Notes: generated from the letters alone by a model not told the origin. DNA of 64,000 nt from Catonia carolina (GCA_035578175.1 JAQMRL010000007.1:48432727-48496726), one strand, 5' to 3'; numbered from the stretch's first letter, positions 1-14,800 are shown. Program-made: numbers and translations.

Positions 1-169
1 TAAATGGATAAATATCAAAGATAATGAATTTAATCAAGTAAAAATTAATTCATCATTAAAATTATTTAAAAGGTGATAAGGATATCCTTAATTCATACCA
101 CATGAATGAGATATCTAAGACGACAAACACTCTACAAGCATATGTCTTTTTTCTCTGCTGTATTATATA

Positions 170-236
170 ACAATTTTTTTTGGTTTTACATCAACTGTTT
201 TGCAATTTCTGCTAATACAGACGGTTATAAAACAAA
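170..236 (-). repeat. SINE 3'-domain fragment
   Basis: The segment with GTTTTGCAATTTCTGCTAAT and the following ACAGACGGT matches the 3' domain shared by the SINEs elsewhere in the window (for example 23060-23250 and 61766-61965). Only the tail part remains. It is preceded by a T-run, the complement of the A-tail. Confidence 0.6.
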
Positions 237-379
237 ATGCTTTGAGAAACTTCATGTCCGGTAATAAACATTCTAATGATTTTTTTTAAATCTTTTTTTA
301 TTTAAAACATTCTAGTTTCATATTGAATTTTTTTAATTTTATTAGGGAGAGAAATTACATATGCCTGGAAGATTCCCTA

Positions 380-1157
380 AATGGCAAAATTTCCTTTTTA
401 GCCTAAATATAAACTAGGCTGTGTAGAAAATAAATGCTTGAATTAAAGTTGTAGGTTTTTTAATTTTCTATAACTCTGATTATATACACTTTTGTTGTAA
501 AATGCATACCAAGGTCGCAATCCTAAAAAAATTGTATTTTCATTTTTTTCCTTTTCTATTCATTATATTACAATCAATCATATGTATCTTATATTAAGTA
601 GTTTTATTAGTTTTTACAATTAAATACCTAAAATAGTAAAAATTGTGTATTATGAATCAATTAGTGTGAAATGATAGGTAATTTTTGTAGTTATAAAGAA
701 TTTATTTATGTATTTAGAAGGTAATTTATATTTTAGGTAACTGTAACTTTAGAATAATAACTGTACTAATTAGCTTATTCCCAATTAAAGAAGGTTAAAT
801 GGCTGAACAAATAAAGTAAATAATATCCCATTTTTACCGATTTTGATGAGCAAAATACAAAAAAACACTAACTAATGCTAAACTTAATGCTGTAGAAAAA
901 AATGTTAGAAATAAAGTTGGAGACCGTTACTTTCCTACAACTTTGATTATACAAATTTTCCCTAAAATCCATACTAAGGCCGCAGTTTTAAAAACCCATT
1001 TTTACCACAAGAGCACAGCCCCCAAGAATTTTAGCAGACATGGTGCTTCCATATCTTTTGGAGCATAACAAAGGTAGTAAATTAGCAATTTTTAAAAAAA
1101 ATTAGGAGCCGTCTTTAAAAAAATCACAAAAAGTGAGAAACAATACGAATAAACTAC
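380..1157 (+). repeat. Interspersed repeat 'E', left part of a split copy
   Basis: A divergent copy of a family seen at least seven times here (5355-6003, 22768-22915, 39924-41188, 58475-58580, 59645-59975, 63714-64000). Shared marks are AAAGTTGTAGG, AAAATGCATAC followed by GCCGCAAT, and CAGACATGG. It is split by the insertion at 1158-2612 and resumes at 2624. No coding capacity is visible. Confidence 0.7.
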
Positions 1158-1343
1158 AGTATAAATGAAATTTATCACTTTACCTTTGGTTGCTTTTTCA
1201 GTTTAAAAAACTTACGTGCATTTTGGTGGTATCAACTTCTTCAGAGCAATATTATTAAAATTTAGAATGGTGTTTCCATTCAGTCATTTAAATTAAAACT
1301 ATGTGAGTTTAGTCATTTAGATTAAAACTCACATAGTTTTAAT

Positions 1344-2408
1344 GATTTAGGGAAAGCATTTGACAATTTGGACTAGAGTAAAATGTTTAAAACTTTGAAA
1401 AGGCTAGGAATTAAATACAAAGAAAGGAAAGTTATCTATGGTCTGTTTAAGAATCAAACGGCTGTTTTGAGAATTGAGGGGTAAGAAAAAGAGGCTGCTG
1501 TAAGAAAAGGTGTACAACAAGGTTGTTCTTTGTCACCACCACTTTTTAACTTGTATATAGAAGAGGCTATAAATGATGTGAAGGAGAAATTTGACGCAGG
1601 AATAAAAATTCAAGGAAAAACAATAAAAATGCTGAGATTCGCCGATGATATAGTAGTATTAGCCGAGACAAAGAAAGAACTAGAGGATGTCTTAAATAGA
1701 ATGGATGAGATCTTGAGAAAGGATTACTTCATGAAAATTAATAAGAACAAAACGAAAGTGTTGAGTAGCAGCAAGAGTGGTTTAGAAGAGATGGGAAACG
1801 TAAAAGTAGGCAACGAAAACATACAGGAAGTTAGGGAATTCTGCTATCTAGGGAGTAAAATACGAAGGATGGTAGAAGCACAAGTGATATCAAGAGTAGA
1901 ATTCCTCAAGCTAGAAAAGCCTTTGAAATGAAAAACAGCTTACTGACTACAAACAATGATTTACAGATTAGGAAAAATTTCTTAAAACATTATGTTTGGA
2001 GTGTAGCATTAAACAGGAGTGAAACGTGGGTGATAGGGGCTGTAGAAAAGAAGAGGATAGAAGCTTTTAAAATGTGGTGTTATAGGAAAATGTTAAAGAT
2101 TAGGTGGGTGGACAAAATAACTAATTTAGAGGTTCTTAGGCGAGTGGATGAAGAAAGAAGTATATGGAACCATCTGACCAGAAGAAGGGATAGGCTAGTG
2201 GGGCATATCTTAAGACATCCAGCTATTGGGTTATCAATAATGGAGGGTAATAATGAGGGAGTAAATTGTAGGGAGAGGCAAAGATTAGAATATATAAAGC
2301 AAATTACACAAGATGTAAGGTGTTACAGGTAGATATGAAACGACTTGCGCAAGATAGAACAGGTTGGAGAACTGCATCAAACCAGTCGAGAGACTGATGA
2401 CAAAAAAA
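1344..2408 (+). pseudogene. Non-LTR retrotransposon RT, 3' fragment, broken
   Basis: Contains reverse-transcriptase motifs: KGVQQGCSLSPPLFNLYIE, LRFADDIVVLAE (catalytic FADD) and the C-terminal CYRKMLKIRWVDKITN-type region common to insect non-LTR elements. In-frame stops occur near 1372 and 1481, and the frame shifts near 1928. Target duplication ATAGTTTTAAT flanks it (1333-1343 and 2409-2419), and it ends in a short A-tail. It is a dead 5'-truncated copy nested inside the foldback element. Confidence 0.85.
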
Positions 2409-2458
2409 ATAGTTTTAATCTAAATGACTGAATAGAAACACCATTCTAAATTTTAATT

Positions 2459-2510
2459 TATAATATTGCTCTGAAGAAGGTGGTACCACCGAAACACGCT
2501 TAAGTTTTTT
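2459..2510 (+). ncRNA. Hammerhead-ribozyme-like motif (foldback copy 1)
   Basis: Core CTGAAGA at 2471-2477 fits CUGANGA. It is followed by a 5-bp stem GGTGG/CCACC with a TA loop, then GAAA (2491-2494) and a short stem III ending TTA. Flanks GCT/AGT can form the start of stem I. One extra base sits between CTGAAGA and stem II compared with the textbook consensus, so activity is unproven. Confidence 0.45.
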
Positions 2511-2623
2511 AAACTTAAAAAGCATCAAAAGGTAAGGTGATAAATATCATTTATACTGTAATTTATATTAATGTTTGGCAGGATGCATTTCAAAAATTTA
2601 TTTCTAAATGAAGAATAAACTAC

Positions 2624-2890
2624 TACTTCTAGTCGACCGATTTTGATGAAAATGTTTGGGTCGGGTCCCCTTATGATATTTAACTTAAGTTTCAAGTTTC
2701 AACTTTGTACACTATTTCATTCTTGAGATATTTTATTCACACATACCACCAATCGCTTAAAACGTGGTTTTTTGGTTTGGGGGGCCTTAAAATTTCTATT
2801 TCTGGTGAAAACTCAATTTTGAAAAATCAACATGAAAACAATACATCTATTCCCTGTATATGCATATAGAGCAAGAAAAAGTAAAATATA
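2624..2890 (+). repeat. Repeat E, right part of split copy
   Basis: It continues the copy at 380-1157 after the insertion. Marks include GACCGATTTTGATGAAAATG, TCGGGTCC, AACTTAAGTTTCAAG and the family's terminal GCAAGAAAAAGTAAAA. Confidence 0.7.
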
Positions 2891-3682
2891 CAGTAATTTT
2901 TTTTAAAGTTATGCATTTGCGTATTTTAAAATTTTGCATGTACATATATTTTCAAAACACTGACGGCCTTATCACAGGTGTGAGATCTTGATGGTTTTTG
3001 TTTTTGTATTTTGTGTATAGCCTACAATTTATTTTATATTTATTGCTAATTTTTTTTTCAGTTTTGTCTTTATGTAAATAACTTGTTCTTTTCAGTAGCT
3101 AGTGTTTCACTGTTTCTGCTATTTGAAAATTGTTAATATAAAAGAAAAACAGTTCAGATTGATGACTTGTGAAAATGAATATTTCATGAAGAATAAATAT
3201 CAGACATTGGAATTAATTAGTAATAGAACTGGCTGTTCTGGTTAAGGTTTTTACACAGTTTCTTTTGACTACTCCAAGTGGATGCCTGGTCAGCCTCTTT
3301 TTGTTTGCATTCTGTGCTGTAGAATAACCTTCCTAATCCCTATTCCAAAATTTAACGTGTCATACATTATGATGTACATAATTTTGCATGACAATATAAG
3401 TCTATTTTATTTATTCTACTGTAATTATTTTTTAAAAATCCAATACAAAAATAATAGGGCTCAGAACAGTTTTGTACTTCACAAATGGTTTAAATTTTTA
3501 GTAATAGTTTTTCATAAGTATATCTTTTTAAGACGTACTTTTCCAAACAAAGATTCCTATGAATGAACTAAACTTTCATTAAAGTTAATGAATGTTTATA
3601 TAAACCTGTAGAGGACTAAAAATAAAGAATAGTTTGTGACAATTATTAACTAATGACAGATGAAGGTGGGCATTCAACTCAC

Positions 3683-3855
3683 CGTCAAAGTTCCAAGCAT
3701 CCACAAAGTTGGCTCTGGTCCCGCAGAAAATATCATACGCAGAATCGTAGAAGCTACTAGAGTTCTTATGCCCGATTCTCTAGGTAGAATAATTGCAATT
3801 GCAGCTGATACAAGCATCACAGCCCAAATAAGTACAGATAAATGTTGGCTCAACT
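3683..3855 (-). CDS. Itpr: ITPR exon 20 of window (S2 helix)
   Basis: 173 bases reading [20 protein letters not shown] then [20 protein letters not shown] and [13 protein letters not shown] before GTGAGT. It holds helix S2 and the start of the next segment. PRESGIRT is an insect-type variant of the family motif. The next exon was not found in 1-3682, so it must lie left of the window. Confidence 0.94.
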
Positions 3856-5774
3856 CTGTTACAGTAAATAATATGCATTAGAAAAATAATATAAAAAGAA
3901 AACAAACAAGTCAATTATATGTAATATCAGTCTGACTTTAATCCTTTGGATCCTACTACCATACCTTTGGAGGAAAGAATAAATGAGTGTGATGATGGGC
4001 AATGTGCTGTGATCTCACTGCAGAATCCTGTACTGTACCTAATCTCAATGTAACAGATCTCAAGGTCACCTTCGTTGTCAGTTCACCATGTATCTTTCTA
4101 AGGTACTGAGCTGTAATAAATGTCCGTAAATATTTTACAGCATTCTTTAAAATATCTTTCTGTGATTCTAATCACAGATTACAGTATTTAGCATCAGTTA
4201 ATGAAGCTAACATAAAAAATGCCTGCAGTATTATTTAAGCAACAAACAACAGGAACTGCACTCACGACTCAATGTGTAGAACGCAGAGTGAATGCTCATA
4301 AGTCCTTTGTCAGTAATTGTAGTTATATCGACATGCAAATCAATTTGTTCACAATTTACAATTTACAATCTAGTACCATACTAAATCTTTCTGGTCTATT
4401 TTCCCGTGGTTTGGTAGTAGTGGAAAGAGAGAGAAAGAAAAACAAATATAGAAACATAAATGTTCTTGTATACAAAATCTTTTTTTGAACAAATAAAAAC
4501 TTGATATCGCATGGTAAAAGGTTTATCTTGAAAATAAAATGATTTATTACAGTTATGTTGATAGCTGTGAGAAAAGAATGACGTTATAAATGACCTGACT
4601 GTTTGGATGTAGATTATTTCCGAACTAAAAATAGTTTTGTCCTTTTTCTATTACTATTATTTTTTATTTTTACTTTTTACACAACCAATGTATACCACTG
4701 TAGTTTAGCATTGAACTGGAGAGCACAACACTGCTTCATTCATGTATTGCCATTCACATGTCGCATAATTCAATGTTTAGCATTATCCTTATCCCTTATT
4801 TTCTAAATTTCTTTACATTTTTTAGTACAAAATTATTCACTAAAATGTGCTGTTTAATAATATATAAGCACATTGCCATAAATAAGTCGGTAAAATCGTG
4901 TTATCATGCAAGGATTCCAAATTTTCTGACTATTTTCGAACATCTAATTTTGCATTATTAGAACTAAAGTACTTAGATTCTGCAAGGAAAGGTGTATGGT
5001 GCGAGAGGTCCCGGTAGAAGAAGGATTTCATGGTTGAAAAATCTAAGAACGTGGTTCAACCAGTCGACGACCCAACTTTTCAAAGCAGCTGTTTCCAAAG
5101 TCAGAATAGCCATCATGATAGCCAACATCCGAACCGGATAGGCACCATAAGAAGAAGAAGAAGAACTAAAGTAAAAATACAGCAATTTTTGTGAATACTT
5201 TTAAAAATAAAGCTCGTATTCTTGTAAACCTTCATGAATTTTTTGGATTTAAAAAATAATCTAGTGTGAAACACTCACACAAATTTCTCTTGCCAATGCA
5301 AATAATTAACAATATAACCTAAAATTAGTAATAAAACATTAGAAATAAACAAAAAACAGAAAATCGCTTATTACCGCTAAACTAGGCGTTATACAAAAAA
5401 ATGTTTGAAATAAAAGTTGTAGGCTTTTAAATTGTCTATAACTTTTATTAAATACATTTTTGCGCTAAAATGCATACTCAGTCGCAATTTTAAAAAAATA
5501 ATTTTTTTACGCAAAAACAACCTTCCCAAGAATTTCAGCAGACATGGCACCTACCCTATCTTGTAGACCATAAAAATTTAGTACATAAGGTGATTTTTAA
5601 AAAAATCGTAGGGGCTGTTTTTCAGAAAATCGCAAAAAGTGAAAAATTACACAAATAAACTACAACTTCTGGTTGACCGATTTGATGAAAATGTTTATGT
5701 CGGGTCCTCTAGTGGTACCTAACTTAAGTTTCAAGTTGCAAGTTCGTACGATGTTCCATTCTTGAAATATTCTG

Positions 5775-5847
<73 letters not shown>

Positions 5848-8800
5848 ACACAGAGACACACACGAATTGCTAAAAACATGTTTTTTTGGGTTCAGGGGGT
5901 CTGAAAACATGTAGATCCGGTGAAAACTCGATTTTGAAAAATCGACATGAAAACAATACTTTCCTTTCTATATATTCATATAGGCAAAAGAAAGTAAAAA
6001 GGGTGAGTTATAAAAACATAACACCTGTAGAAGAATACTATAAAAATTACTGCTGATAATGCAAAATAACTTAAAACTCAATTTGTAAAAATAACTTGAA
6101 CATAATCATAATTTCTTTATCCCTCTTCCACGTTTCATTAGTTGGACCCAACAAAACTCTTCTTCACTTGTAATGTTGAACCATCTTTCATTTATCACTC
6201 TCTTGGCATCACATCTTTTAAAACGGAGAACATATTTAGAGATAAACAAAGAACTACAACAATTCTGTCATAAGATAACTGCTGATATAATAAATACATT
6301 TTACGAATATTTGAAGATAATCAATCAATCCAAATCGAATAACAAAACTTCCAAAACAAAATATAAATCAAAAGTAAACGAACATGAAAAATATTTTTAA
6401 TACACCATCCCATTTTAATGACGAAGAAATTCTTTCTCAAACCAAAATTTTCTAAGCTTAATAGCAGTTATACAAAAACTATGTGAAACTAAAACCTACT
6501 AAACTACTCTTAGATTCGTTTTGAATGTGCATTACCAATGTTTTACATGTGTAAATAACCAAAACAAAGCAACAACGGTTTTAAAATTTTTACATATATG
6601 TACACATTTGTGAACAATACGTTGATTTACTTATACCTAGTGCCTGCCAGCTACTAAATATCAAATGCTACATTAATTGTTTTAATGAACAGTTATATCA
6701 CTAACCATTTCTGAAACAACTGTTTGTTTACTTTGTATTTAGAATACTATAGACTTGATCCATTCTAAAAAAAAGACAAAAAAAACTTGTCAACTTCTTT
6801 CATAGTTTTTTTGACAGCAAAATGAGTACTAGTAGCAAAAGGGTTCATACTGAACTGACCCTCAATGAATTTCATTATTATTGTTAATACTATCATTGAA
6901 ATATGTTATCACAAGGACACAATTCACTTACTTGGTACAGCATCCGTGAAAGGATAGAAGAAGGCTACAATCAGATTTATCAACACTGCACAATTGAACA
7001 ACACGTTACTCCACAATGACATGTAACTGCTTACCCAAAATAACGCAGGCTGACCTGTCAAATTCAAAAGAACATTAATATTTTTGTTTTTATTTTAAAA
7101 ACTCTACAAGATCATGCTTTTACTTTCTTTTGTTTCACACTGTAACAAACTAATTTTTAAAATGTTTCATTGGATCAATAACTCTTCTGCAACAGAGTTT
7201 TTTTCGCCCAGAATACTAACATGTCCGTGTCGTAAAGAAACACTGTTAGAATAACATTTTAAATTTTTAATTTTGACTTGCTCATTCGAGCTTTTTTGGC
7301 TCTCAGTGAAGTTCGGCTCTTCCAGTGCATGGATTGGCGCTTCGTTTCCGGATCACAAGTAAAAAACCACGTTTTATCACATGTTATTTTATCTTCTACC
7401 TGTTCCCTGAGGTGAAATTTGCATTAAAAGGGACAAGATTTGAGCCTGTGGAAGCTGTAAAAGAGAAAGCGGCACGTATCCTGAAGGAGCTGACAGAAGA
7501 TGACTTCCAGCCCTGTTTCCAACAATGGAAAATTCACATGGAGTGTTGTAGGGATAGAGAAGGAGTGCATATTAAAGGTGACAATAAGTCACCTTAGGTG
7601 CTTATGTATAAAATTAAAATAAAATTTTTTACAACATCAGTCTCGTTATTTAATAGCCACACCTTGTATCAGGTCATTGAACTGTTAAAATCAGTTGGAA
7701 AATAATGATGTACTGCCTACTCAAAGAAATGCTTGTAAATACGGAATCACTCATACCGAGATAAAATTCCCTATAACGAACAATTCCTAAGTCGTTTCAT
7801 TATGAGAAAACAAAGTAAGTTCTTGGAAACAATAAGGATTATATATACAATACACTAGTGAAAAATAGCACAACTATATTTCACACAAAGATATGACAGT
7901 ATTAGTAGATATAAACGTTTTGAACAATAAAACAAGTTTGTCAAACTTTGAAAGTACATTAATACTTTCATTGTGACTCTATTTCTTCCTTTTATACATA
8001 GTTTCAAAGTTCATTCTTTTTTGGTTAAGAAAAATATAGTATTCGTATATATCGCATAACTGGTATGTAATAACTGGTAACTATTAATGGTAACTGGTAA
8101 TGCAAAAGCTAATTCATTTGTTGAACTACTAGAGGCTGCATTTATGCGTCTCCTGGTACAGAAGGATATTAATTTCCATAATCAGCCTAAAAAACCATAA
8201 ACATGAACAACACCTGTCGGTTGTTTATGTTTATAAGCATTAGCCTACACATATTTAACCAATTTTAATCAATCTACATAAAGTGTATGATAGTGTACCA
8301 CTTCCTTATCTTTGGAGAGAGTGTTAAGCAATAATTGGTACTAATGGTGAAGTATCTTTATAATGATAATATGGGTGATATGTATTGTAAATATACAACC
8401 ATTTTTCATCTAAGTCTCCAAAAGTCCACAACAGAATTGCTAGATTGCTCCTACACTTTTCAAAATTTATCGTAGTCATTTAGGAATTGGAGGGAGAAAT
8501 GTGGAAGCATTAGCTTTCAGATCAGAAGTAAAATGCTGATTTCACCTAATTTTGCTAATGATCAACATGTTTTCCATAAAAATAAATTAAACTTACCACA
8601 AAATTTGAAAAAAAAATTCTGAAAAGTGTTGAAAATGATTGGAGAGTTGCACAAAAAACGGTGAATAAAAAATCCTAAAAAATGTTAAAATATCTTTCTA
8701 CCATATGAGGGACAGAGAAGTGAACCGAAGTTCCTCGTGGACGGAATAAAGCAACCAATAGGATCAAGAAGGAAGACTGTTTTCAATTCTTCTGACATTA

Positions 8801-11800
8801 ATCAGAAATATCATAATTTTATTGAAACATTAAAATTTCATTATAATAATAGTTGTCCAATTAAAAAGAAAGATGTAAAAAATATTGTCAGGGAAACAGA
8901 TGAGTGGGTCACAGGGGAAATTTTGAAAATGAGGTCTGAAGTTAGAGATGTATACTCAGATTTTCTTTCACATAGGACTACCTTTAACGAACAAAGGTAC
9001 AAAACTATTAAAAAACATTATGCCAGAGAAGTCCAGAGAGCTAAATGCAAAAAAACTGCTGAAGTCCTTCATAAATCACCAAATTTAAACTCAGCTATAT
9101 GGGAAATAATAAATAAGAATCGAGGTGTAGTTAGCAACAAAGGTTTTACTGACATACCTATTATTGTTAACAAAAACAATGAACCTATACAGAATGGTGT
9201 AAAAATTTCTAATTATTTTCACAAATATTACCAGGAAGTAGCTTTAAAACTAAAACAACAGATTGGGGAAACAGTGGGATGTTATGATCCAAAAGGGAAC
9301 AAGGTAGTAAATCAATTCTCATTTAGACTAGTTTCAAGTGAGGAATTAGAATCAGTTATTGATAGTTTGAAAAGTAAGAAAACATGTGGGTTAGATGGGA
9401 TTTCTAGTATAATTGTTAAAGAATGTAAACATCTTTTAATTACTCCTCTCCTTCATTTGATTAACTTCTCACTCGAAGCAGGTGTATTTCCAAACAAACT
9501 GAAGGAGGCTAAAATATTGCCTATATTTAAGAATGGAGATAGCCAATTAGTTGAAAATTATAGGCCCATAAGTATTTTAAACACAATCAGTAAAATTTTT
9601 GAAAAGGTAGTATTTATTAGGTTAATCAGTTTCTTGACTGAAAACCTAATCATCTCAGAGGATCAGCATGGTTTCCAAAAAGGTAGATCAACTAAAACTG
9701 CAATTGTTTCACTTGTGGAGCAAGTAGTTGATATATTGGATGCCGGGGAGAAAGCATTGGCAGTGTTTCTGGATCTGAGTAAAGCTTTCGATTGTGTTGA
9801 TCATGAAATTTTATTGAAAACATTAGAGTCATTAGGCGTTAGGGATGTAGAATTGAAATGGTTTCAATCTTACCTTATTAATAGATTACAGTGTGTGGAG
9901 TTAACTAGGGTTGTTAGAGGGAAACTTACAAAGGTTGTATCTGGAAAGCTTGAGGTAAAAGCAGGCGTTCCACAAGGGTCAGTTTTAGGTCCAATTCTGT
10001 TTCTATTGTATATTAATAGGTTACCAGAAGTCATACCTAATGGCAGAGCTTTGTTGTTTGCTGATGATACTTCAGTAATCAGTAACAGTTTACTGGTAGA
10101 TGCTCTTGAAGTAAATACACATGTTAACATAGAGTCCGTAGTACAGTTCTTGAATCAAATGTTATTAACAGTTAATGGGAAAAAGTGTCAGTACTTGCAG
10201 TTTAAAAATAAACATAACGTTAAAGAAAGTAGAGAAGTGGATGTATTTATTCATAATAATAGTTTAGAGCATGTAGAAACAGTGAAGTTCCTGGGCGTAT
10301 CTCTAGATAGATCTTTGTCTTGGGACTTCTATATCAATCAAGTTTGTAGTAAAATATCATCTGGGGTATTTGCACTAAAACAAATCGCCAGATTAAATGA
10401 TAAAAAATTACTAATGGCAGCTTATCATGGCCTCATTCTGTCTCATATCCATTATGGTATTTTAGTATGGGGTAATTCTAGCATGGGTAATATGAATAGG
10501 GTTTTTAAAATTCAAAAGAAAGCTATTAGGTGTATGGTGGGAGCTAACCAGCTAACCTCATGCAGGCCACTATTTAAGGAGCTTAAATTGCTTACAGTTC
10601 CCTCCCTCTACATTTTTGAGGTGATTATGTATGTTAGGCAAAATAAATTTATGCAGAATTTCAATGTTCACAATCACAACACGAGAAACAGGAATAATTA
10701 TCATGTGGCTAATCACTCCACAAAATTGTTTGAACAAAAACCTACTTATGCAGGGAGAAAATTCATGAATAAATTACCCCAACCTTTAAAGTGTTGTTGA
10801 GGATTTGAATTCCTTTAAAAAAAATCTGAAAAATTACTTGATCAGTGAAACTTTTTATAGCGTACAAGAATTTCTTTCTTGATAGTAGTGATACATTGTG
10901 TGATTCTTATATGTATTTCAGGTGTTATATCTGACGACATGTCCTATACTCCTCCTGGAGTCTCCAGGGCGCAAGAAAAAAAAAAAAAAAAAAAAAAAAA
11001 AAAGAAAAGAATAGAAACACAGTATATTTTGTGCCTCGCACTGTGTTAAATCAAGCAACTTATGACATAAAATATTCTACAGATAGTGTATTTTCCTTTC
11101 CTTTTGCATCGTTGGACACATCACAACCTGGTGATGTACCCATCACTACTACATGGTGTAAACCAGAGGTTCTTAACCTGGGTGGGCGTAGAAGAATTTC
11201 AAGGGAGGCGTTAGTGTATTTAAAAAAATTAAAACTATAATTTACTCAGTTTTGTAGTCGCATGTATATTTTAAAAATTATCGTACTTTTTTGTACATTG
11301 TTCTCTAGCAGAGTTTAGCGCTCAATTATTGCAATAACACAGTAATTGTCCTACTCCGACACCACTGTGATCACGCTTCTGTTTCATATTCATATTGTAC
11401 GCTACTATTTGTTTTGACCACTTATAAAGGTGATTGTGGGGGGAGGGGTGACCAAAGATCAGTGTTCAAAGGGGGGGGGGGGACAGTGCCTGAAAAGTTG
11501 AGAACCACTGGTGTAAACCAACTAAAACTAAAAACTAAGTCAGGTATACCTCTTAACTTCTTTTGCCACTTCATTTCATTGAACATATCTTCAGTCCTTT
11601 CAAAGAAATCAGACACTTTAGATCCCTGATCATCTCGTTCGGCGGTATTCAATATTTTAACTTTAGTATCATGAGTGATGTATTCACATATTTCTGGGAT
11701 TGGAAATACTATTTGTTCTAATGTTCGATCATGACGTACAATCTGAAAAATAACAATTAACCACGTTAAAATACATCAGTTGTTCATAAAAATAATTAAA

Positions 11801-14800
11801 AAATTACAGTGAAATCTGCTTACGTTAAGTCTCAATTAAGCGAGGTAATGTGGACCTCAGCAACCTCGGATATGCAAATATTTGGTTAACATGGATCTAC
11901 AAGGTATGTTCGAAAAGTAAGGTCACAAGACGCTTGGAGCGCTGGGGAAATAAGTTTTTATAAAGTTGGCACTTCTGCAAGCTAGGCGGGGTTGCGAGGA
12001 AGAGAATGAGTGGTGAAACAAGTTAGTAGCTTGTATGACAGTGTCACAGTCAAGTTTCTAAATGAACCTGCTCATTCCTAATCCCGCCAAGTGCGAAGTG
12101 AGAGGCTTCATCTGCTATCTTTTTATTGTTAAAAACAGAAACATGCGGATGTTCATCGTGAAGTTGCTGTTGCCTTACATCATGTCGTGTGAAAAAGTGG
12201 CGAAGTGGTGTAGAAATTTTACAGAAGACCGAACGAATATTCACGACGAAGAAAGGAATGAGAGACGTTCGATGGTGATGGAAGAGTTTGTTTGAAAAGT
12301 TGATTCGGGAAGACCACCGTTTGATGGTGGATGAACTCTACGAAATGAGTTCGGAAGTCAGTCGTTCCGTGCTGTATGAAATAATCATAGATCATTTGAA
12401 TTTTTGGAAACTGTGCGCCCAGTGGGTACCAAAAATGCTGACCAACAAACACAATGCAAACCGAGTTCGTTCAGCACAAGAGTTCCTCGACCATTATGAG
12501 GAAGAAGGAGAAAATTTTATTGACTCTTATTGTGACAGGTGACGAAAGATGGGTTGCTGCTCACAACAGACCTGAGAGCAAAAGACAATCAATGCAGTGG
12601 CGGCATACTGGTTCCCCTGTTGCAAAAAATTAAAAACAGCCATCTGAAAAAAAATCATGGCGATGGTGTTTTGGGACTGCAAAGGAATATTGCTCATCGA
12701 TTTTTTGTCAAGAGGAGAGTCAATTCAGGCCGATCAATACTAAGAGGCACTTCAGAGACTTCATCGATCCATCAAAACAAAAGGTGTTTGTCTTCTGCAC
12801 GACAATGCTCGACCTCACACAGCGAGGAAAACAGATGACCTTTTGAACTCTTTTGTTTGGGATGTTTTAAACCATCCACCCCATAGTCCGGACCTTGCAC
12901 CCTCTGATTTCTTCCATTTCACTCATCTAAAGAAGCATCTCAGAAGAAAACAATTTTTGACCAATGCAGGGGTAAAAGACGCGGTCTACACATAGTCGAG
13001 AGAGTTGGCGGGAGACGAGTTCAACAAGGCCATAGAAAAATTGATCCCACGGGTCACTAAATGTAAGGAACCGAGTTGTGACTACATAGAAAATTAGTTA
13101 TATAATTACGTAACATTCCATGTAAGTTTCATAAATAAATTCACATTTTTCTATTTTTAATATTTTTTGTGATCTTACTTTCAGAACATACCTCATAAGA
13201 AGTGGGGGGGGGGGATAATGCAATGTAATTCTATGATAAAAATACTACAATTAAGTTACGAAAGCAGTAGCATTTGTATTATGATGACTACATTTATGAA
13301 CAATGTTGGAGAAGTTCTACAAGCAACTGAAAGTATGGGATTATAACAGGATGTTCACGTTTGAACAGATATTCGGACATTTAAATTGCAAGATAAGATT
13401 TTAACTGCTGTGTTCATTCGTTTTTTTTCTTTCTATCCGCTTCTGTTAACGTTCGATAGATAAAACAATTTGGCAAAACGGTCCAACACCAAATAAAGCA
13501 CTAATTCATAGAAATGAAAAATGTCATGATGACTAAATAAATAAATGATGCACAACCAGGTCATTTATACGATCAGTATGGTAGTTCTATGCCCATAACA
13601 GGCAGGTGGAGTGTTAAATTAATTGCACTTGATCTGTGGTTCCAGGGCTACAAAAAATAGTTCTGTTTCTTATCACATAGTCAGACAATTATATGACTGA
13701 ACTATTTAAGAACAGAAGAGGTAGAGGTGTAAAAGACACTAGTCAGAGTTATCTCCTCTGATAGTAATGAATTTCACTATACAGCCAGACCCTGTGGTGA
13801 ATGAAGTGAAGGTGTCATTTGCAGGGTGGAAAGTGGGTGCTTTTCGGAGGGCCTGGCATGCTGATAAACATACGCTTTCAACTCAGTGAGGAAGGCAAAG
13901 GTAAACCACCTCACTCGTTTTTACTTAGTAACACCTCTATAGGTTCAAACCAGCCTTTCGGCTGTTGACCTAAACAACAATAACATGGTAGTTCTGTAAA
14001 GATCACTTTTAATTAAAGATAGGCCTGTTCTACTTGTATCTCGGCTAACACAATTTTCTCTCTAATATGGAAACATGGGGCGGACCCTTAAAAATTGTAT
14101 AAGATGGGTCTTACTTGAATTTACCAAATTTTATGTGTTATCTTAAACACACTGCCATGTAACTGAAATGTGTGTCACACATGTCTTTAAAAATGGGGCA
14201 TGTGCATAAAAAATGAGTCACAGTACATTACTCATTTCTAAGCAGCATGTTACTAATATGGTTCATAGAACAATACTATAATACATATGATGCAAACACT
14301 ATGGCCTCTGAGTGACGTTGTACACTAAGCCTGTTCAAATAGTTGGCCTTTTTCGAAAAATAGGATATTGCATATATAGGTAGTTTTTCTTGTCCTGTAC
14401 TAAAATGCTGCTCTTATTTTTAATTTTTCTTTTGTTATTAAAAACACTATGTAAATACAAAATGTGTATTTTACTAAACTGAAAATGGGGTGGCAACGGC
14501 TGTGGTTGATAGTAGAAAATAACATGCACCATAACCTAAAAACATTTTTGAGTAATTGAACAATAGCTGTCTTGTTGTAAAGATAATGTTTATATTTTTT
14601 ATTATTGTTAAAGTCATAAAATAAAATAAATTGTAAAATTACAAAATAGTATAAAATACTTTGAAACTAAACCCAGTTGTTTATTACATTTTTTATTGTG
14701 ACGAAAAAATGGGTCAAATGACTCTGAAATGTAAAATCATTCCAGCAGGCCATGTGACCCAAAAGTATGTCAACCTTTTTTACAAAAAAAATTTTACTTG

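Larger units (their letters stand above)
1158..2612. mobile_element. Hammerhead foldback element, copy 1 (split by a non-LTR insert)
   Basis: Flanked by an 11-base direct repeat GAATAAACTAC (1147-1157 and 2613-2623). The arms are inverted: the reverse complement of 1158-1310 matches about 2411-2570. Without the nested insert it is about 380 bases, close to the second copy at 25233-25604 (372 bases, also an 11-base duplication). Both copies have a one-sided tail containing GCAGGATGCATT. The right arm carries a hammerhead-like core. It inserted into repeat E, whose sequence continues on both sides. Confidence 0.75.

Noticed and set aside
3282..3566. 94-residue plus-strand frame
   Set aside because: Phe/Ile/Tyr-rich translation of AT-rich intron; no homology or splice context.
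5660..5863. Open frame of alternating Val/Cys on the minus strand
   Set aside because: It is a translation of the (CA)n microsatellite inside repeat E, not a protein.
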